Shown here piece after piece: positions 37,419 to 47,384 of a DNA stretch of 64,000 nt (its first letter is position 1; every line of letters begins with the position of its first letter). The position numbers and the translations under genes are program-made. The notes beneath the pieces were generated by a model. It made no database searches, was not told the DNA's origin, and saw only the letters and a list, made by a program, of their open reading frames with translations. The DNA lies in contig NZ_QFZK01000001.1 in NCBI RefSeq assembly GCF_003415675.1, positions 620,001-684,000 on the forward strand. Direction: 5' to 3'. Source of the stretch: Rhodoferax lacus (GTDB lineage: Bacteria; Pseudomonadota; Gammaproteobacteria; Burkholderiales; Burkholderiaceae_C).

Positions 37419-38111
37419 TCAAAAGAACCCGGAGGCAATGTTGATGGTCAGTGCCACCAGGGTGGTATTGAAGAAAAATGCCAGCACGCAATGCAGCGTG
37501 CCGGTTCTGCGCATTTTGTGGCTGGTAAAACTCACATCGGCTGTTTGGCCTGACGTTCCAATGGAACACGCAAAATACAAAAAATCACCGTAGTCCGGTG
37601 GCTCTCCCCCGGGAAACTCAAGGCCACCGTGCTCGCCACGAATCGCAGTCACATAGTAGTCATGGGCATAGTGAATGGCAAACATGGTCTGCGTGAAGGC
37701 CCAGGATGTAGCAATCGTCATCCCGGCGAGCGCGATATGGGCATAACGCGTCTGACCCTGCAGTTCCTTGACCATGGCCAGCTCCGCCACGATGGCGCCG
37801 ATGCAAAAAAGGGCAGCCGTCACCACCAGCAGGAGCACAGTGGCATTGCCTTCGTCCTGCATCAGTGCACGCAGGCGCATCTGCTCGTGGGATGACCAGA
37901 ACATCATCTTCATTGCCAGTACCAGATACAACAGCGCACCGACATTCCAGCCCACGATGGCCCTCGTCACCGGCAGTTGCAGCAGTGAATAGGGCAAGCC
38001 CACCGCCATGACAACGCCCACCAGTGCACTGAAAAAAAGGCGAGGCCGCGCCAGGAGCAGGCGAATGGGTAGCGGCTTGGACTTGTGGGGATGAACTGGC
38101 AGGTCGGTCAT
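37419..38111 (-). CDS. DUF1345 family membrane protein
   Basis: A 230-residue protein with about five membrane helices (about 27-47, 52-72, 92-115, 123-145 and 205-228). The block [20 protein letters not shown], followed by [20 protein letters not shown], is the DUF1345 hallmark. The last part resembles two-helix potassium-channel pore regions ([11 protein letters not shown]), which has led others to suspect a channel-like fold; no function is proven. It lies between the convergent DUF192 gene and the tRNA-Ser terminator. Confidence 0.85.
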   Translation of the reverse strand: MTDLPVHPHKSKPLPIRLLLARPRLFFSALVGVVMAVGLPYSLLQLPVTRAIVGWNVGALLYLVLAMKMMFWSSHEQMRLRALMQDEGNATVLLLVVTAALFCIGAIVAELAMVKELQGQTRYAHIALAGMTIATSWAFTQTMFAIHYAHDYYVTAIRGEHGGLEFPGGEPPDYGDFLYFACSIGTSGQTADVSFTSHKMRRTGTLHCVLAFFFNTTLVALTINIASGFF

Positions 38112-38174
38112 GGGCGGTGTCCCGGGTCATCAAACAGGCTAGCAGGCAGCACAGCAGACAAGCGTTGAGGGAAG

Positions 38175-38205
38175 AAAAAAGGCCTCTGCATTGCAGAGGC
38201 CTTTT
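38175..38205 (-). terminator. Terminator after tRNA-Ser
   Basis: AAAAGGCCTCTGC and GCAGAGGCCTTTT form a perfect 13-pair stem with a three-base loop and T-runs on both strands. On the minus strand it lies just beyond the tRNA-Ser 3' end. Confidence 0.9.
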
Positions 38206-38211
38206 CAACTT

Positions 38212-38304
38212 TGGCGGAAACGGAGGGATTCGAACCCTCGATGAGGCTCTACACCCCATACTCCCTTAGCAGGGGAGCACCTTCGGCCACTCGGTCACGT
38301 TTCC
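38212..38304 (-). tRNA. tRNA-Ser (anticodon GCT)
   Basis: A class II tRNA of 93 bases with the long variable arm. It starts GGAAACGTGACCGAGTGG, has anticodon stem CTCCC/GGGAG around loop CTGCTAA (anticodon GCT), a T arm GAGGGTTCGAATCCCTC and acceptor CGTTTCC with discriminator G. CCA is encoded at 38214-38212. GATAAT at 38321-38316 on the same strand is a plausible -10 box. Confidence 0.96.
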
Positions 38305-38341
38305 TGACGACTCAAATTATCGCACGACTTGGCGGTTTTTT

Positions 38342-39610
38342 TCAGACCAGCGGCTGGTCCAGGTCAAAAGCTTTGTGCAAAGCGCGCACGGCCAACTCCA
38401 TGTACTTCTCGTCGATAACAACCGAGGTCTTGATTTCGGAAGTGGAGATCATCTGGATGTTGATGCCCTCTTCGCTCAGCACGCGAAACATCTTGCTGGC
38501 AATGCCAACGTGGCTACGCATGCCGATACCAACGATGGAAACCTTGCAGATCTTGGTGTCGCCCAGCACTTCTTTGGCACCCAGTTTGGGCAGCACCTGG
38601 GTCTTGAGCAGGTCCACGGCCTTGGCGTAGTCACCGCGGTTGCAGGTGAAGCTGAAATCGGTTTTGCCTTCCTTGCTGACGTTCTGGATGATCACGTCCA
38701 CATCGATATTGGCATCGGCAATCACGCCCAGGATCTGGTACGCAATGCCGGGGGTGTCAGGCACACCCAGGATGGAGATTTTGGCTTCATCGCGGTTGAA
38801 TGCAATGCCGGAAACAACGGCTTGTTCCATGTGTTCGTCTTCCTCAAAGGTGATCAATGTGCCGGATGCGGCTTCTTCGTTGATGTCAATATCCCAGGAC
38901 GTGAAGCTGCTCAGCACGCGCAGGGGAACTTTGTACTTGCCGGCAAACTCCACCGAGCGGATCTGCAGGACTTTGGAGCCCATGGATGCCATTTCCAGCA
39001 TCTCTTCAAAGCTCACGGTTTTGAGGCGGCGGGCTTCGGGCACCACGCGCGGATCGGTGGTGTAGACGCCGTCCACATCGGTGTAAATCAGGCATTCGGC
39101 AGCCTTCATGGCGGCTGCAACGGCCACGGCCGAAGTGTCGGAGCCACCACGACCCAGGGTAGTGATATTGCCTTGGTCATCCAGGCCCTGGAAGCCCGTA
39201 ACGATGACAACGCGCCCGGCATCCAGGTCAGCGCGCACCTTGACGTCTTCAATCGACTCGATGCGGGCCTTGGTGTAGGAGCTGTCGGTGCGAATGGGTA
39301 CTTGCCAGCCGGCATAGCTGACCGACTCCATACCCTCAGCCTGCAGGGCTATGGCCAACAAGGCACTCGACACCTGCTCACCGGTGGCTGCCAGCATGTC
39401 CAACTCCCGGCCATAGGCATCGCCTGGTTTGCTGGGGGAAAGCTCCTTGGCAAGACCGAGCAGGCGGTTGGTTTCACCGCTCATGGCGGAGGGAACCACC
39501 ACCATCTGGTGACCTGCGCGCGCCCATTTGGCAACGCGTTTGGCGACATTGCGGATGCGTTCCGTAGAACCCATCGACGTGCCGCCGTATTTGTGAACTA
39601 TCAAAGCCAT
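38342..39610 (-). CDS. lysC: Aspartate kinase
   Basis: A 422-residue monofunctional aspartokinase, the first enzyme of the lysine, threonine and methionine pathway. The kinase domain begins MALIVHKYGGTSMGS (KYGGTS at 7-12) and includes TLGRGGSDTSAVA near 150 and the TDVDGVYTTDPR block. Two ACT domains follow (about 270-420: ISILGVPDTPGIAYQI and VSIVGIGMRSHVGIASKM), the site of lysine/threonine feedback. The start at 39610 is four bases from the tilS stop. An internal start for a beta subunit may exist but is not tested. Confidence 0.96.
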   Translation of the reverse strand: MALIVHKYGGTSMGSTERIRNVAKRVAKWARAGHQMVVVPSAMSGETNRLLGLAKELSPSKPGDAYGRELDMLAATGEQVSSALLAIALQAEGMESVSYAGWQVPIRTDSSYTKARIESIEDVKVRADLDAGRVVIVTGFQGLDDQGNITTLGRGGSDTSAVAVAAAMKAAECLIYTDVDGVYTTDPRVVPEARRLKTVSFEEMLEMASMGSKVLQIRSVEFAGKYKVPLRVLSSFTSWDIDINEEAASGTLITFEEDEHMEQAVVSGIAFNRDEAKISILGVPDTPGIAYQILGVIADANIDVDVIIQNVSKEGKTDFSFTCNRGDYAKAVDLLKTQVLPKLGAKEVLGDTKICKVSIVGIGMRSHVGIASKMFRVLSEEGINIQMISTSEIKTSVVIDEKYMELAVRALHKAFDLDQPLV

Positions 39611-39614
39611 TGGA

Positions 39615-40607
39615 TCAATTTCTGTGGGGCAAAACCACAGGATTGTACCAAGCGAGTACCGCGCCCCTGCGCTCCACAAAGCCGCTTCCCACTTTGATGT
39701 GGATGCGGTGCCCACGTGTGGTGCAGGCAGCAAGCTGATCCTGCAGTTCACGCAATTGCACGGTGCTGGGAATCACCGCAAAACCGGACTTGAGCCAAAA
39801 GCGCAAGGCATTGGCCTGTCGGGGTCGGCTCAGGCCCTGCAAGCCGACAAGGGTCGGCAATCCGTCGCGCTCGCGCTGTACGTAGGCCAGGTCCTCTTGG
39901 GCAATTTCATCCAGCAAGGACTGCGCTTGCGCTGCATGCGCCGCACTCCGGGCGAAGGTATCCCGGAACTGCGGAAACGCGGATTGCAGAGCGGGGGTAA
40001 TGAGTGAGCGGATGCGGTTGCGGGTAAAGCGCGCATCGGTGTTGGTGGGGTCTTCAACAAAAGCAATCTGCTCGCGCGCCAGCCAGTCACGAATCCCAGA
40101 GCCGGCGACCTCCAGAAAGGGGCGGTGAAAGTTGACCCCACCCCGCATCCATTCGGCCCCCATGGCGCTCAGGCCCGCCAATCCGGCGCCACGACTCAGG
40201 GCCAGCAGCAAGGTCTCCACCTGATCATCAGCGTGTTGCGCAACAGCGATGGACGGCAGGGCTACTGCACCAGGATCACCTTGGATACCCTGGGCCAATT
40301 CCAGCAAGCCCTGGTAGCGGGCAATGCGGGCTGCGTCCTCGGGGCTTTGTCCGCTGGCATGGGCGGCATGGACGGCCTTTACCCGCAGCGGCACTTGCAA
40401 GGAAGCGCACAACTGCAGGCAATGCGCCTGAAACTCGCTGGCCGCTGCTTGCAAGCCGTGGTTGATGTGCAGTGCGACCACCTGTCCGGGCCACTGGCGC
40501 GCGCACAGTACCAGCAGTGCGCTGGAGTCAGCCCCGCCACTCAAGGCCACACCCAGTGGAAGAAGCGGATGAAAGGCGCGCATCGCCTGTTCCAGCGACT
40601 GCGTCAT
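39615..40607 (-). CDS. tilS: tRNA(Ile)-lysidine synthase
   Basis: A 330-residue PP-loop enzyme. The ATP-binding SGGADSSAL is at residues 23-31; ALHINHGLQ and AQHADDQVETLLL are conserved blocks that bind AMP and tRNA, and EDPTNTDARFTRNRIR near 185 completes the signature. It modifies C34 of tRNA-Ile(CAU) to lysidine, preventing misreading of AUG. It is shorter than E. coli TilS (432 residues): the C-terminal tRNA-recognition domains are reduced. It sits between accA (18 bases upstream) and lysC (4 bases downstream). Confidence 0.93.
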   Translation of the reverse strand: MTQSLEQAMRAFHPLLPLGVALSGGADSSALLVLCARQWPGQVVALHINHGLQAAASEFQAHCLQLCASLQVPLRVKAVHAAHASGQSPEDAARIARYQGLLELAQGIQGDPGAVALPSIAVAQHADDQVETLLLALSRGAGLAGLSAMGAEWMRGGVNFHRPFLEVAGSGIRDWLAREQIAFVEDPTNTDARFTRNRIRSLITPALQSAFPQFRDTFARSAAHAAQAQSLLDEIAQEDLAYVQRERDGLPTLVGLQGLSRPRQANALRFWLKSGFAVIPSTVQLRELQDQLAACTTRGHRIHIKVGSGFVERRGAVLAWYNPVVLPHRN

Positions 40608-40625
40608 GGCTTCTCTTCGGTCTGA

Positions 40626-41603
40626 TTACTTGGAACTGGCTTTGGTGTCGGTAAAACGGCCGTAGCTCTTCAGACGCTCATAGCGGCGGTCCACCAACTC
40701 CTTCACCTTGAGGTCGGCCAGTTGCCGATACGCATCGGCCAGCGCACGCTTGAGGAAGGCGGCAGCCTGCTTGGTATCGCGGTGTGCGCCACCCACGGGC
40801 TCATTGACGATCTTGTCAATCACACCCAGTGCCTTCAGGCGATGGGCGGTGATGCCCAGGGCATCGGCCGCGTCTTGTGCCTTGTCGGATGTCTTCCACA
40901 AAATCGATGCGCAGCCTTCCGGGCTGATCACCGAGTAGATGGAGTACTGCAGCATGATCAATTGGTCAGCCACCGAGATGGCCAGCGCACCACCCGATCC
41001 GCCTTCGCCAATGATGGTGGTGATGATGGGTACTTCGAGTTGCGCCATCTCGAAAATATTGCGGCCAATGGCCTCGGACTGCCCGCGCTCTTCGGCATCA
41101 ATGCCGGGGTAGGCTCCGGGCGTGTCCACAAAGGTGAACACCGGCAGCTTGAATTTTTCGGCCAGCTTCATCAGGCGCAGCGCCTTGCGGTAGCCCTCGG
41201 GCTTGCACATGCCGAAGTTGCGCAGGCCACGCTCCTTGGTGTCACGGCCTTTTTGCTGACCAATCACCATGCAGGGCGTTCCGTTGAAACGTGCCAGTCC
41301 GCCCACGATGCTCAGGTCATCGGCAAAGTGCCGGTCGCCGTGCAGTTCGACAAAATGGGTGAAGATTTCGGACACATAGTCCAGCGTGTAAGGACGTTCG
41401 GCGTGGCGGGCAATCTTGGTGATTTGCCATGGCGTCAGGTCGCTATAGATGTCCTTGGTGAGCTGCAGGCTCTTTTTTGCCAGTTGCTCGATTTCAGACG
41501 AAATGTCTACGGCAGACTCGGTCTGCACATAGCGCAGCTCTTCAATCTTGCCCTCCAGCTCGGCAATCGGTTGCTCAAAATCCAGAAATGTCTTTTTGGC
41601 CAA
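40626..41603 (-). CDS. accA: Acetyl-CoA carboxylase carboxyltransferase subunit alpha
   Basis: A 325-residue protein starting [20 protein letters not shown]. Carboxyltransferase features include [55 protein letters not shown] and [16 protein letters not shown]. It forms the biotin-dependent carboxyltransferase with AccD and makes malonyl-CoA for fatty-acid synthesis. An RBS-like AGAGGAGAAAC precedes the start. It belongs to the cysS-glycosylase-accA-tilS-lysC run. Confidence 0.97.
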   Translation of the reverse strand: MAKKTFLDFEQPIAELEGKIEELRYVQTESAVDISSEIEQLAKKSLQLTKDIYSDLTPWQITKIARHAERPYTLDYVSEIFTHFVELHGDRHFADDLSIVGGLARFNGTPCMVIGQQKGRDTKERGLRNFGMCKPEGYRKALRLMKLAEKFKLPVFTFVDTPGAYPGIDAEERGQSEAIGRNIFEMAQLEVPIITTIIGEGGSGGALAISVADQLIMLQYSIYSVISPEGCASILWKTSDKAQDAADALGITAHRLKALGVIDKIVNEPVGGAHRDTKQAAAFLKRALADAYRQLADLKVKELVDRRYERLKSYGRFTDTKASSK

Positions 41604-41652
41604 CGCGTTTCTCCTCTGAAAGAACCTGTGCCTGCGGGGGCAGGCGGTTCAG

Positions 41653-42300
41653 TTAATACTCGACCGGCACAGGGTCCAACGACCGCCAAATATACCAAGT
41701 TGCCACGCTGCAATAGGGAGCCCAGGCTGCGGCCACCTCTCGGGCGTCACTGCGGCTCACCACATCGCCCGAAAAATAGCTCTGGCTGATCCCGGTGATC
41801 AGGCCCGGGTCGTCCAGCGGCAGCACATTGGGGCGCATCATGTGGAAGATGAGAAACATCTCGGCAGTCCAGCGGCCAATGCCGCGTATGGCCACCAGTT
41901 CATCCACGATTTCGTCATCCGGCATCTCTGCCCAGTTGGCAACGTGCAGTGCACCGTTGTCAAAGTGCAGTGCCAGATCCACCAGGTACTCGACCTTGCG
42001 TGCACTGAGGCCAGCCGCGCGCATGTCGTCCACTTTGAGGCGCAGCACATTGGCTGGCGTGATTTTGCGTGGCAAAGCAGCAAACCGTTCCCAAACCTTT
42101 TGGGCCGATGGCACTGAAATCTGCTGACCCACAATGCTGCGTGCCAGGGTCACAAAAGCATCACCGCGGGTTTGCAGGCAGGCGTCACCAAACTTGGGAA
42201 TCAGCTTGCGCATCACCCGGTCTTTTTTTACCAGATGCTTGCACGCCTCCTCCCAATACGCCGGTGTGACCGGCACGACACCTTCTACTACCGCCATCAT
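41653..42300 (-). CDS. DNA-3-methyladenine glycosylase, AlkA-like HhH-GPD
   Basis: A 215-residue base-excision enzyme. The helix-hairpin-helix [19 protein letters not shown] (about 137-156) is followed by the catalytic aspartate in LPLDDPGL (about 167-169), the arrangement of HhH-GPD glycosylases. There is no iron-sulfur cluster cysteine set, so it is of the AlkA type without the N-terminal AlkA domain. [16 protein letters not shown] is also typical. The start ATG at 42300 overlaps the cysS stop (ATGA); a second ATG follows directly. It removes alkylated purines. Confidence 0.9.
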   Translation of the reverse strand: MMAVVEGVVPVTPAYWEEACKHLVKKDRVMRKLIPKFGDACLQTRGDAFVTLARSIVGQQISVPSAQKVWERFAALPRKITPANVLRLKVDDMRAAGLSARKVEYLVDLALHFDNGALHVANWAEMPDDEIVDELVAIRGIGRWTAEMFLIFHMMRPNVLPLDDPGLITGISQSYFSGDVVSRSDAREVAAAWAPYCSVATWYIWRSLDPVPVEY

Positions 42301-43691
42301 TGCTGGACTTCCCACGTCGTGCCTGCAGGAGAGTCCTTGAGCACGATACCCTCCTCCAGCAACTGTTTGCGAATGCCGTCTGCACGGGCAAAGTCCTTGG
42401 CCGCTTTGGCGTGGGCACGCTCCTCAATCAGCGCCGCGATACGGTCTTCCGACACCAGGGCACCGGCCTGCAGATAGGTCTTGGGATCCTGTTGCAGCAG
42501 CCCGAGGCAGTGGCCCAGGCCCCGCAGCAGGGCAGCCAGACTGGTGGACTTGCTGCGGTTGATTTCAGAAGCCAGGTCAAACAGCACGGCGATGGCTTCG
42601 GGCGTGCCAAAGTCCTCGTCCATGGCCGCCTTGAAGCGCTGGGCATGGTCGGAGCTCCAATCGACGGCTTGCACGCTGTCGGGTGGCGACAGGTCAAGTG
42701 CCGTGTACAGGCGCTTCAAGCCACTGCGCGCATCATCCAGATGCGCGTCGCTGTAATTCAGGGCAGTCCGGTAATGGGTGCGCAGCAAAAAGAATCGAAC
42801 CGTCTCGGCCTCGTACTTCTCCAGCACCTCACGGATGGTGAAGAAGTTGCCCAGACTCTTGGACATCTTTTCGTTGTCCACACGCACAAAACCGTTGTGC
42901 ACCCAGAAGCGGGCCAGGGGTTTGCCGCTGGCTCCCTCGCTCTGGGCAATTTCGTTTTCGTGATGCGGAAACTGCAAGTCCGCCCCGCCCCCATGGATAT
43001 CGAATGTTTCACCCAGCGTCTGGCAGCTCATGGCCGAGCATTCAATATGCCAACCGGGCCGCCCCAAGCCAAAGGGATAGCCCAAGGCGGCAGCATCCCA
43101 TTTGGCGTCTTCGGGCTCGGTGGCCTTGGCGGCCTTCCACAGCACAAAGTCCAGAGGGTCTTCCTTGCCATCCTGCACTGCCACGCGTTCACCTGCGCGC
43201 AACTCGTCCAGCGACTTGCCGGACAGCTTTCCATAGCCGGGAAACTTGCGCACGGAATAATTCACGTCACCGGAGCTGGCCTGGTAAGCCAGGCCTTTGT
43301 TTTGAAGCTGGGCGATCAGGTCCAGCATTTGTGGAACGTATTCTGTGGCGCGCGGCTCCAGTGTCGGGCGCTCAATGCCCAGGGCATCTATGTCCTGGTG
43401 CATGGCCACGATCATCTCGTCGGTGAGAGCACGTATGGTCATGCCGCGGCCCAGCGCACGCTGGATGATCTTGTCATCAATGTCCGTGATGTTGCGCACA
43501 TAGGTCACGCGGTAACCACTGCTTTTGAGCCAACGCTGCACCACGTCAAAGGCCATCATCATGCGGGCGTGGCCAATGTGGCACAGATCGTAAATCGTCA
43601 TGCCACAGACGTACATGCGTACATGGCCGGGTTCGGAAGGAGCAAACGGCTCCATGGCACGGCTCAGCGTGTTGTAAATGCGCAAACTCAT
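42297..43691 (-). CDS. cysS: Cysteinyl-tRNA synthetase
   Basis: A 464-residue class I synthetase. The zinc ligands begin with [19 protein letters not shown] (C29 and the HIGH motif at about 38-41), further ligands are in ECSAMS and [11 protein letters not shown], and KMSKS is in [11 protein letters not shown] near 268. It charges tRNA-Cys. The C-terminal helical region is full length. It is first in the minus-strand run leading to lysC, and the TPR gene diverges from it across 192 bases. Confidence 0.96.
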   Translation of the reverse strand: MSLRIYNTLSRAMEPFAPSEPGHVRMYVCGMTIYDLCHIGHARMMMAFDVVQRWLKSSGYRVTYVRNITDIDDKIIQRALGRGMTIRALTDEMIVAMHQDIDALGIERPTLEPRATEYVPQMLDLIAQLQNKGLAYQASSGDVNYSVRKFPGYGKLSGKSLDELRAGERVAVQDGKEDPLDFVLWKAAKATEPEDAKWDAAALGYPFGLGRPGWHIECSAMSCQTLGETFDIHGGGADLQFPHHENEIAQSEGASGKPLARFWVHNGFVRVDNEKMSKSLGNFFTIREVLEKYEAETVRFFLLRTHYRTALNYSDAHLDDARSGLKRLYTALDLSPPDSVQAVDWSSDHAQRFKAAMDEDFGTPEAIAVLFDLASEINRSKSTSLAALLRGLGHCLGLLQQDPKTYLQAGALVSEDRIAALIEERAHAKAAKDFARADGIRKQLLEEGIVLKDSPAGTTWEVQQ

Positions 43692-43883
43692 AGGGATCGG
43701 AATTCGGTCTGACCTTGGTGCTCTAACGGCGGGAGGTTAGCTTGTGTTTTTATGTGGAAGGCAGTAACTGCACCAATCGAACGATTCAGTGTGCTCAGAT
43801 ACAATGGGTACCAGTATAAAGCGCCCTCCGTAAAAAAAGATCCTGACTGTCAGGCACCCCGCACGATAAGCACCCGAGGTTGT

Positions 43884-44987
43884 ATGAAGCAAGTGAGTTC
43901 CCCTCTATTTTCGACTCTGCGATTGATCGCCACCATTGGACTGCTGTGCGGCCTGTCGGCTCGTGCAGATGAGTATTCCGATGTGTCCCAGTTGGCGCGC
44001 ACCGGCAAGCTGTCCGAGGCACTGAGTCGGGCTGATCAGTACTTGGCAGCAAAGCCCAAAGACCCGCAGATGCGATTTATCAAAGGCGTTATCCAGCGCG
44101 ATACCGGCAAGACTTCCGAGGCCATTGCCACCTTCACGCGGCTGACCGAAGACTTCCCCGAGTTGCCCGAGCCCTATAACAATTTGGCTGTGCTCTACGC
44201 CGGTCAAAGCCAGTTTGACAAGGCACGCGGAGCCCTTGAAATGGCTATTCGCACCAACCCGAGTTATGCCACCGCGCACGAGAATCTTGGCGACATCTAT
44301 GCCAAGCTGGCCAGCCAGGCCTACAACAAGGCCTTGCAGCTGGACAACAGCAACCAGGCTGTTCCTCCCAAGCTGGCCCTGATCCGCGAAATTTTCAGTA
44401 CCGGTAAAGTGCCCTACACCGCGGTCGCAGCATCCTCTGCTGCGGCGCCACCGGCAGCGGCGCCTGTTGCGGCAGCACCCGTGCCAAAGCCTGCGGCTCC
44501 TGCAACACCACCACCGGCAGCAGTAGCGGTGTCACCGGCTTCGCCCACACCGGCCAAGCCGGCGCCTGCAACAGCAGTTGCCTCAGCACCTGCTGTTGCA
44601 CCCGCACAGGCCACGGCAACCAAGGTTGCTGCGGTAGCCGATGAAGCAGCTACCAAAGAAGTGGAAGCGGCAGTTGCAGCTTGGGCACGCGCTTGGTCTG
44701 CACGGGACGTAAATGGCTATCTTGCAGCCTATGGCAAAGACTTCAATCCTCCTGGAAACCAGAGCCGCAAGAGTTGGGAGGAAGAGCGCCAGTTGCGCAT
44801 TTCAAGCAAGGCCAGCATAAGCGTCAGGGTGGACAAACTGCGTGTGAGTGTGAATGGCAGCCATGCCACGGCCAAGTTCCGCCAGGACTACAAGGCTGGC
44901 GGACTGGCCGTCAACAGCAGCAAGACGCTGGACTTCACCAAGGTGGGAGACCGTTGGCACATCGTCAAAGAGACTGTAGGTAACTAA
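43884..44987 (+). CDS. Exported TPR protein with C-terminal NTF2-like domain
   Basis: A 367-residue protein. A signal peptide (about 1-28, ending SARA) is followed by three to four TPR units (about 31-175, for example PYNNLAVLYAGQSQFDKARG). An Ala/Pro-rich linker spans about 180-255, and a C-terminal NTF2/SnoaL-like domain about 258-367 (WARAWSARDVNGYLAAYGKD). The same type of domain ends the L,D-transpeptidase encoded 51 bases downstream. The start MKQVSSPLF at 43884 gives a normal signal peptide and has GAGG upstream; the open frame begins earlier but without similarity. It may scaffold or regulate the transpeptidase. Confidence 0.78.
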   Translation: MKQVSSPLFSTLRLIATIGLLCGLSARADEYSDVSQLARTGKLSEALSRADQYLAAKPKDPQMRFIKGVIQRDTGKTSEAIATFTRLTEDFPELPEPYNNLAVLYAGQSQFDKARGALEMAIRTNPSYATAHENLGDIYAKLASQAYNKALQLDNSNQAVPPKLALIREIFSTGKVPYTAVAASSAAAPPAAAPVAAAPVPKPAAPATPPPAAVAVSPASPTPAKPAPATAVASAPAVAPAQATATKVAAVADEAATKEVEAAVAAWARAWSARDVNGYLAAYGKDFNPPGNQSRKSWEEERQLRISSKASISVRVDKLRVSVNGSHATAKFRQDYKAGGLAVNSSKTLDFTKVGDRWHIVKETVGN

Positions 44988-45038
44988 ATTTGTTCCGTCG
45001 ACTTCTGTTGCAGCCTGAAAAACAGGCCTAGCCCAGGT

Positions 45039-46292
45039 ATGGCCAAACACATGGGTCGTTGCTGGGCCTTGCTATTGGCAACGATGACGCTGCTCTGCGC
45101 CCCCTACCCGGTCTTCGCAGCCAAAACTGGCCATAAGCGTGCGGATACCAAACAGGCAGCCGATGTGCTGCAGTCATCGTCTGGCGAAGGGCTGGCTGAA
45201 GCCCGCCTGTTGGAGGTCTATCGCCTCATGGCGAGCGGCCGCAGCCAGGAGGCCCTGGGGCGTGCCGGCAAGCTGGTGCATGACCACCCAAATTTCCAAC
45301 TCGGGCAACTGGTCTATGGGGATTTGTTGGCAGCACGGATTCGACCCGTCAATGCCCTGGGCGATGTACCCGCGGATTTGGCCCGTGCTGGCGCTGGCGC
45401 GCTGGATGAATTGCGAGCCGAATCACGCCAGCGTGTACAGGCACTGAATTCGCCACCACGACAGGGAACCATTCCATCCCAATTTCTGGAAATATCCCAG
45501 AAGACCAAACACGCGATTGCAGTTGATGCCTCGCGCTCGCGCTTGTACCTTTTTGAAAACGGGCCAGGTGGCCTGACCCTGGTGGCGAACTACTACACGT
45601 CAGTGGGCAAGGCGGGGGTATCCAAGACTTCGCAGGGCGATCAACGCACGCCCTTGGGCGTCTACTACATTACCAGCCATCTGGATGCAAAATCGCTCAA
45701 GGACTTTTACGGTTCTGGGGCTCTGCCCATCAACTACCCCAACATTCTGGACGCCAAGCGTGGCAAGACAGGCGGCGGCATCTGGCTGCACGGCACGCCG
45801 CCCAACCAGTTTTCACGCGCGCCGCTGGCAAGCGACGGCTGTCTGGTCATGGCCAACCCGGACCTGCTGCACCTGATTCAAACTGTGGAGGTTGGCAGCA
45901 CACCTGTGGTTATCGCCCCGCAATTGCAGTGGGTTGACCCGCGCGCAGTCAAAACTGAGAGCAAGCCCTTTGATGACACCCTGCAAGCTTGGCGCAAAGC
46001 AAAGGTAGAGGGTAATCTGGAACGGGTCATGTCGTTCTACACGCAGGATTTCAACAGTTACGGTAAGACATTCGGCCAATGGTCGGATGTGCTGCGCACC
46101 GAACTGTCCAAAACCCAGGGGAACAACATTGAACTCAAGGACGTGTCCTTTTTGCACTGGACCGACAGTGCCGACACCATGGTGGTGACCTTTGGCGAAG
46201 TCCTTATGGGCAAGCGGACCGGCTGGACCAAGCGACAATACTGGACCCGGCAAAGTGGCCAGTGGAAAATATTTTTTGAAGGAATACTCTAA
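45039..46292 (+). CDS. L,D-transpeptidase (YkuD domain) with C-terminal NTF2-like domain
   Basis: A 417-residue exported protein. The signal peptide covers about 1-27 (ending PVFA). A helical region is followed by the YkuD domain (about 150-290): VDASRSRLYLFENG, GDQRTPLGVYYI, then GIWLHGTPP with the histidine and ASDGCLVM with the catalytic cysteine; the common SHGC is SDGC here. L,D-transpeptidases make 3-3 peptidoglycan crosslinks or attach lipoproteins. An NTF2-like domain (about 310-417, VMSFYTQDFNSYGKTFGQW) closes it. The stop overlaps the next ATG by one base (TAATG). Confidence 0.88.
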   Translation: MAKHMGRCWALLLATMTLLCAPYPVFAAKTGHKRADTKQAADVLQSSSGEGLAEARLLEVYRLMASGRSQEALGRAGKLVHDHPNFQLGQLVYGDLLAARIRPVNALGDVPADLARAGAGALDELRAESRQRVQALNSPPRQGTIPSQFLEISQKTKHAIAVDASRSRLYLFENGPGGLTLVANYYTSVGKAGVSKTSQGDQRTPLGVYYITSHLDAKSLKDFYGSGALPINYPNILDAKRGKTGGGIWLHGTPPNQFSRAPLASDGCLVMANPDLLHLIQTVEVGSTPVVIAPQLQWVDPRAVKTESKPFDDTLQAWRKAKVEGNLERVMSFYTQDFNSYGKTFGQWSDVLRTELSKTQGNNIELKDVSFLHWTDSADTMVVTFGEVLMGKRTGWTKRQYWTRQSGQWKIFFEGIL

Positions 46293-46858
46293 TGAATATC
46301 TCGCGCATCAGTCGCCGCACGGTTGTTGGCCTCTGCGCAGCCCTCGTGCTCAGCACAGCGGCATGGGCCCAGGCTGCAAGCCAGGTCAAATTCCAGACCA
46401 GCATGGGCGATTTCACCGTAGAGGTCTACGCGGACAAGGCACCCAAAACCGTTGAAAACTTTTTGCAATACGTGAAAGACAAGTTCTACAACGGCACCAT
46501 CTTCCACCGCGTGATTGGCAACTTCATGGTGCAGGGCGGCGGCTTCACAGCCGACATGAACCAGAAGCCCACCCGCGATCCCGTACCACTGGAAGCCAAG
46601 AACGGTCTGAAGAATGACCGCGGCACCATTGCCATGGCGCGCACCGGCAACCCCAACTCTGCTACGGCCCAGTTCTTTGTCAATGTGGTGGACAATACTG
46701 GCCTGAATGCACCCTCGCCCGATGGCTATGGATACACCGTATTCGGCAAGGTCATTGCGGGCATGGACACCATCGACAAGATTCGTGCCGTGCCCACAGG
46801 GCGACAGGACGTTCCGAATACCACCATTCTTATCAACTCAGCCATACTGGTTAAATAA
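46292..46858 (+). CDS. ppiA: Periplasmic peptidyl-prolyl cis-trans isomerase, cyclophilin type
   Basis: A 188-residue cyclophilin with a signal peptide (about 1-28, ending AWAQA). The cyclophilin core is complete: YNGTIFHRVIGNFMVQGGGF with the catalytic arginine, MARTGNPNSATAQFFVNV and GYTVFGKVIAGMDTIDKI. It catalyses proline isomerisation in the periplasm. It is coupled to the L,D-transpeptidase gene by a one-base overlap and followed three bases later by a cytoplasmic paralogue. Confidence 0.94.
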   Translation: MNISRISRRTVVGLCAALVLSTAAWAQAASQVKFQTSMGDFTVEVYADKAPKTVENFLQYVKDKFYNGTIFHRVIGNFMVQGGGFTADMNQKPTRDPVPLEAKNGLKNDRGTIAMARTGNPNSATAQFFVNVVDNTGLNAPSPDGYGYTVFGKVIAGMDTIDKIRAVPTGRQDVPNTTILINSAILVK

Positions 46859-46861
46859 ATC

Positions 46862-47368
46862 ATGAGCAACCCAAAAGTAGAACTCCACGTCAAGGATTAC
46901 GGCGTCATCACCTTGGAACTGGATCAGGACAAGGCACCCAAGTCGGTTGCCAATTACCTGGCCTACGTAGCCAAGGGCCATTACAACAACACGATTTTTC
47001 ACCGCGTCATTCCAGGCTTTATGGTGCAAGGCGGCGGCATGGAACCCGGAATGGCACAAAAATCCTGCGATGCGCCGATTGAAAACGAGGCCAACAATGG
47101 CCTGAAAAACGCCAACTACACCGTTGCCATGGCGCGCACCGGCGACCCGCACTCGGCCACTGCCCAGTTCTTCATCAACGTGTCGGACAACGGCTTCCTG
47201 AACCACACATCACCCACCGCCCAAGGCTGGGGCTATGCCGTGTTTGGCAAGGTCGTGGCGGGCACCGAAGTGGTCGACAAGATCAAGGCCGTCAAGACCT
47301 CGCGCAAGGGCCACCATGATGATGTGCCCGTAGCCGACGTCGTGATTGAAAAAGCCGTGCTGGTCTAA
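46862..47368 (+). CDS. ppiB: Cytoplasmic peptidyl-prolyl cis-trans isomerase B
   Basis: A 168-residue cyclophilin without a signal peptide: [20 protein letters not shown]. The active-site [31 protein letters not shown] and [18 protein letters not shown] are present. It arose by duplication with the preceding periplasmic form; the pair sits in one transcript, with lpxH 16 bases after it. Confidence 0.95.
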   Translation: MSNPKVELHVKDYGVITLELDQDKAPKSVANYLAYVAKGHYNNTIFHRVIPGFMVQGGGMEPGMAQKSCDAPIENEANNGLKNANYTVAMARTGDPHSATAQFFINVSDNGFLNHTSPTAQGWGYAVFGKVVAGTEVVDKIKAVKTSRKGHHDDVPVADVVIEKAVLV

Positions 47369-47384
47369 CTGCAAGCCCATAGGG

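Noticed and set aside
36840..37553. A 237-codon plus-strand frame overlapping the DUF192 gene
   Set aside because: The DUF192 frame has a signal peptide and all family blocks; the longer frame has no similarity and overlaps it fully.
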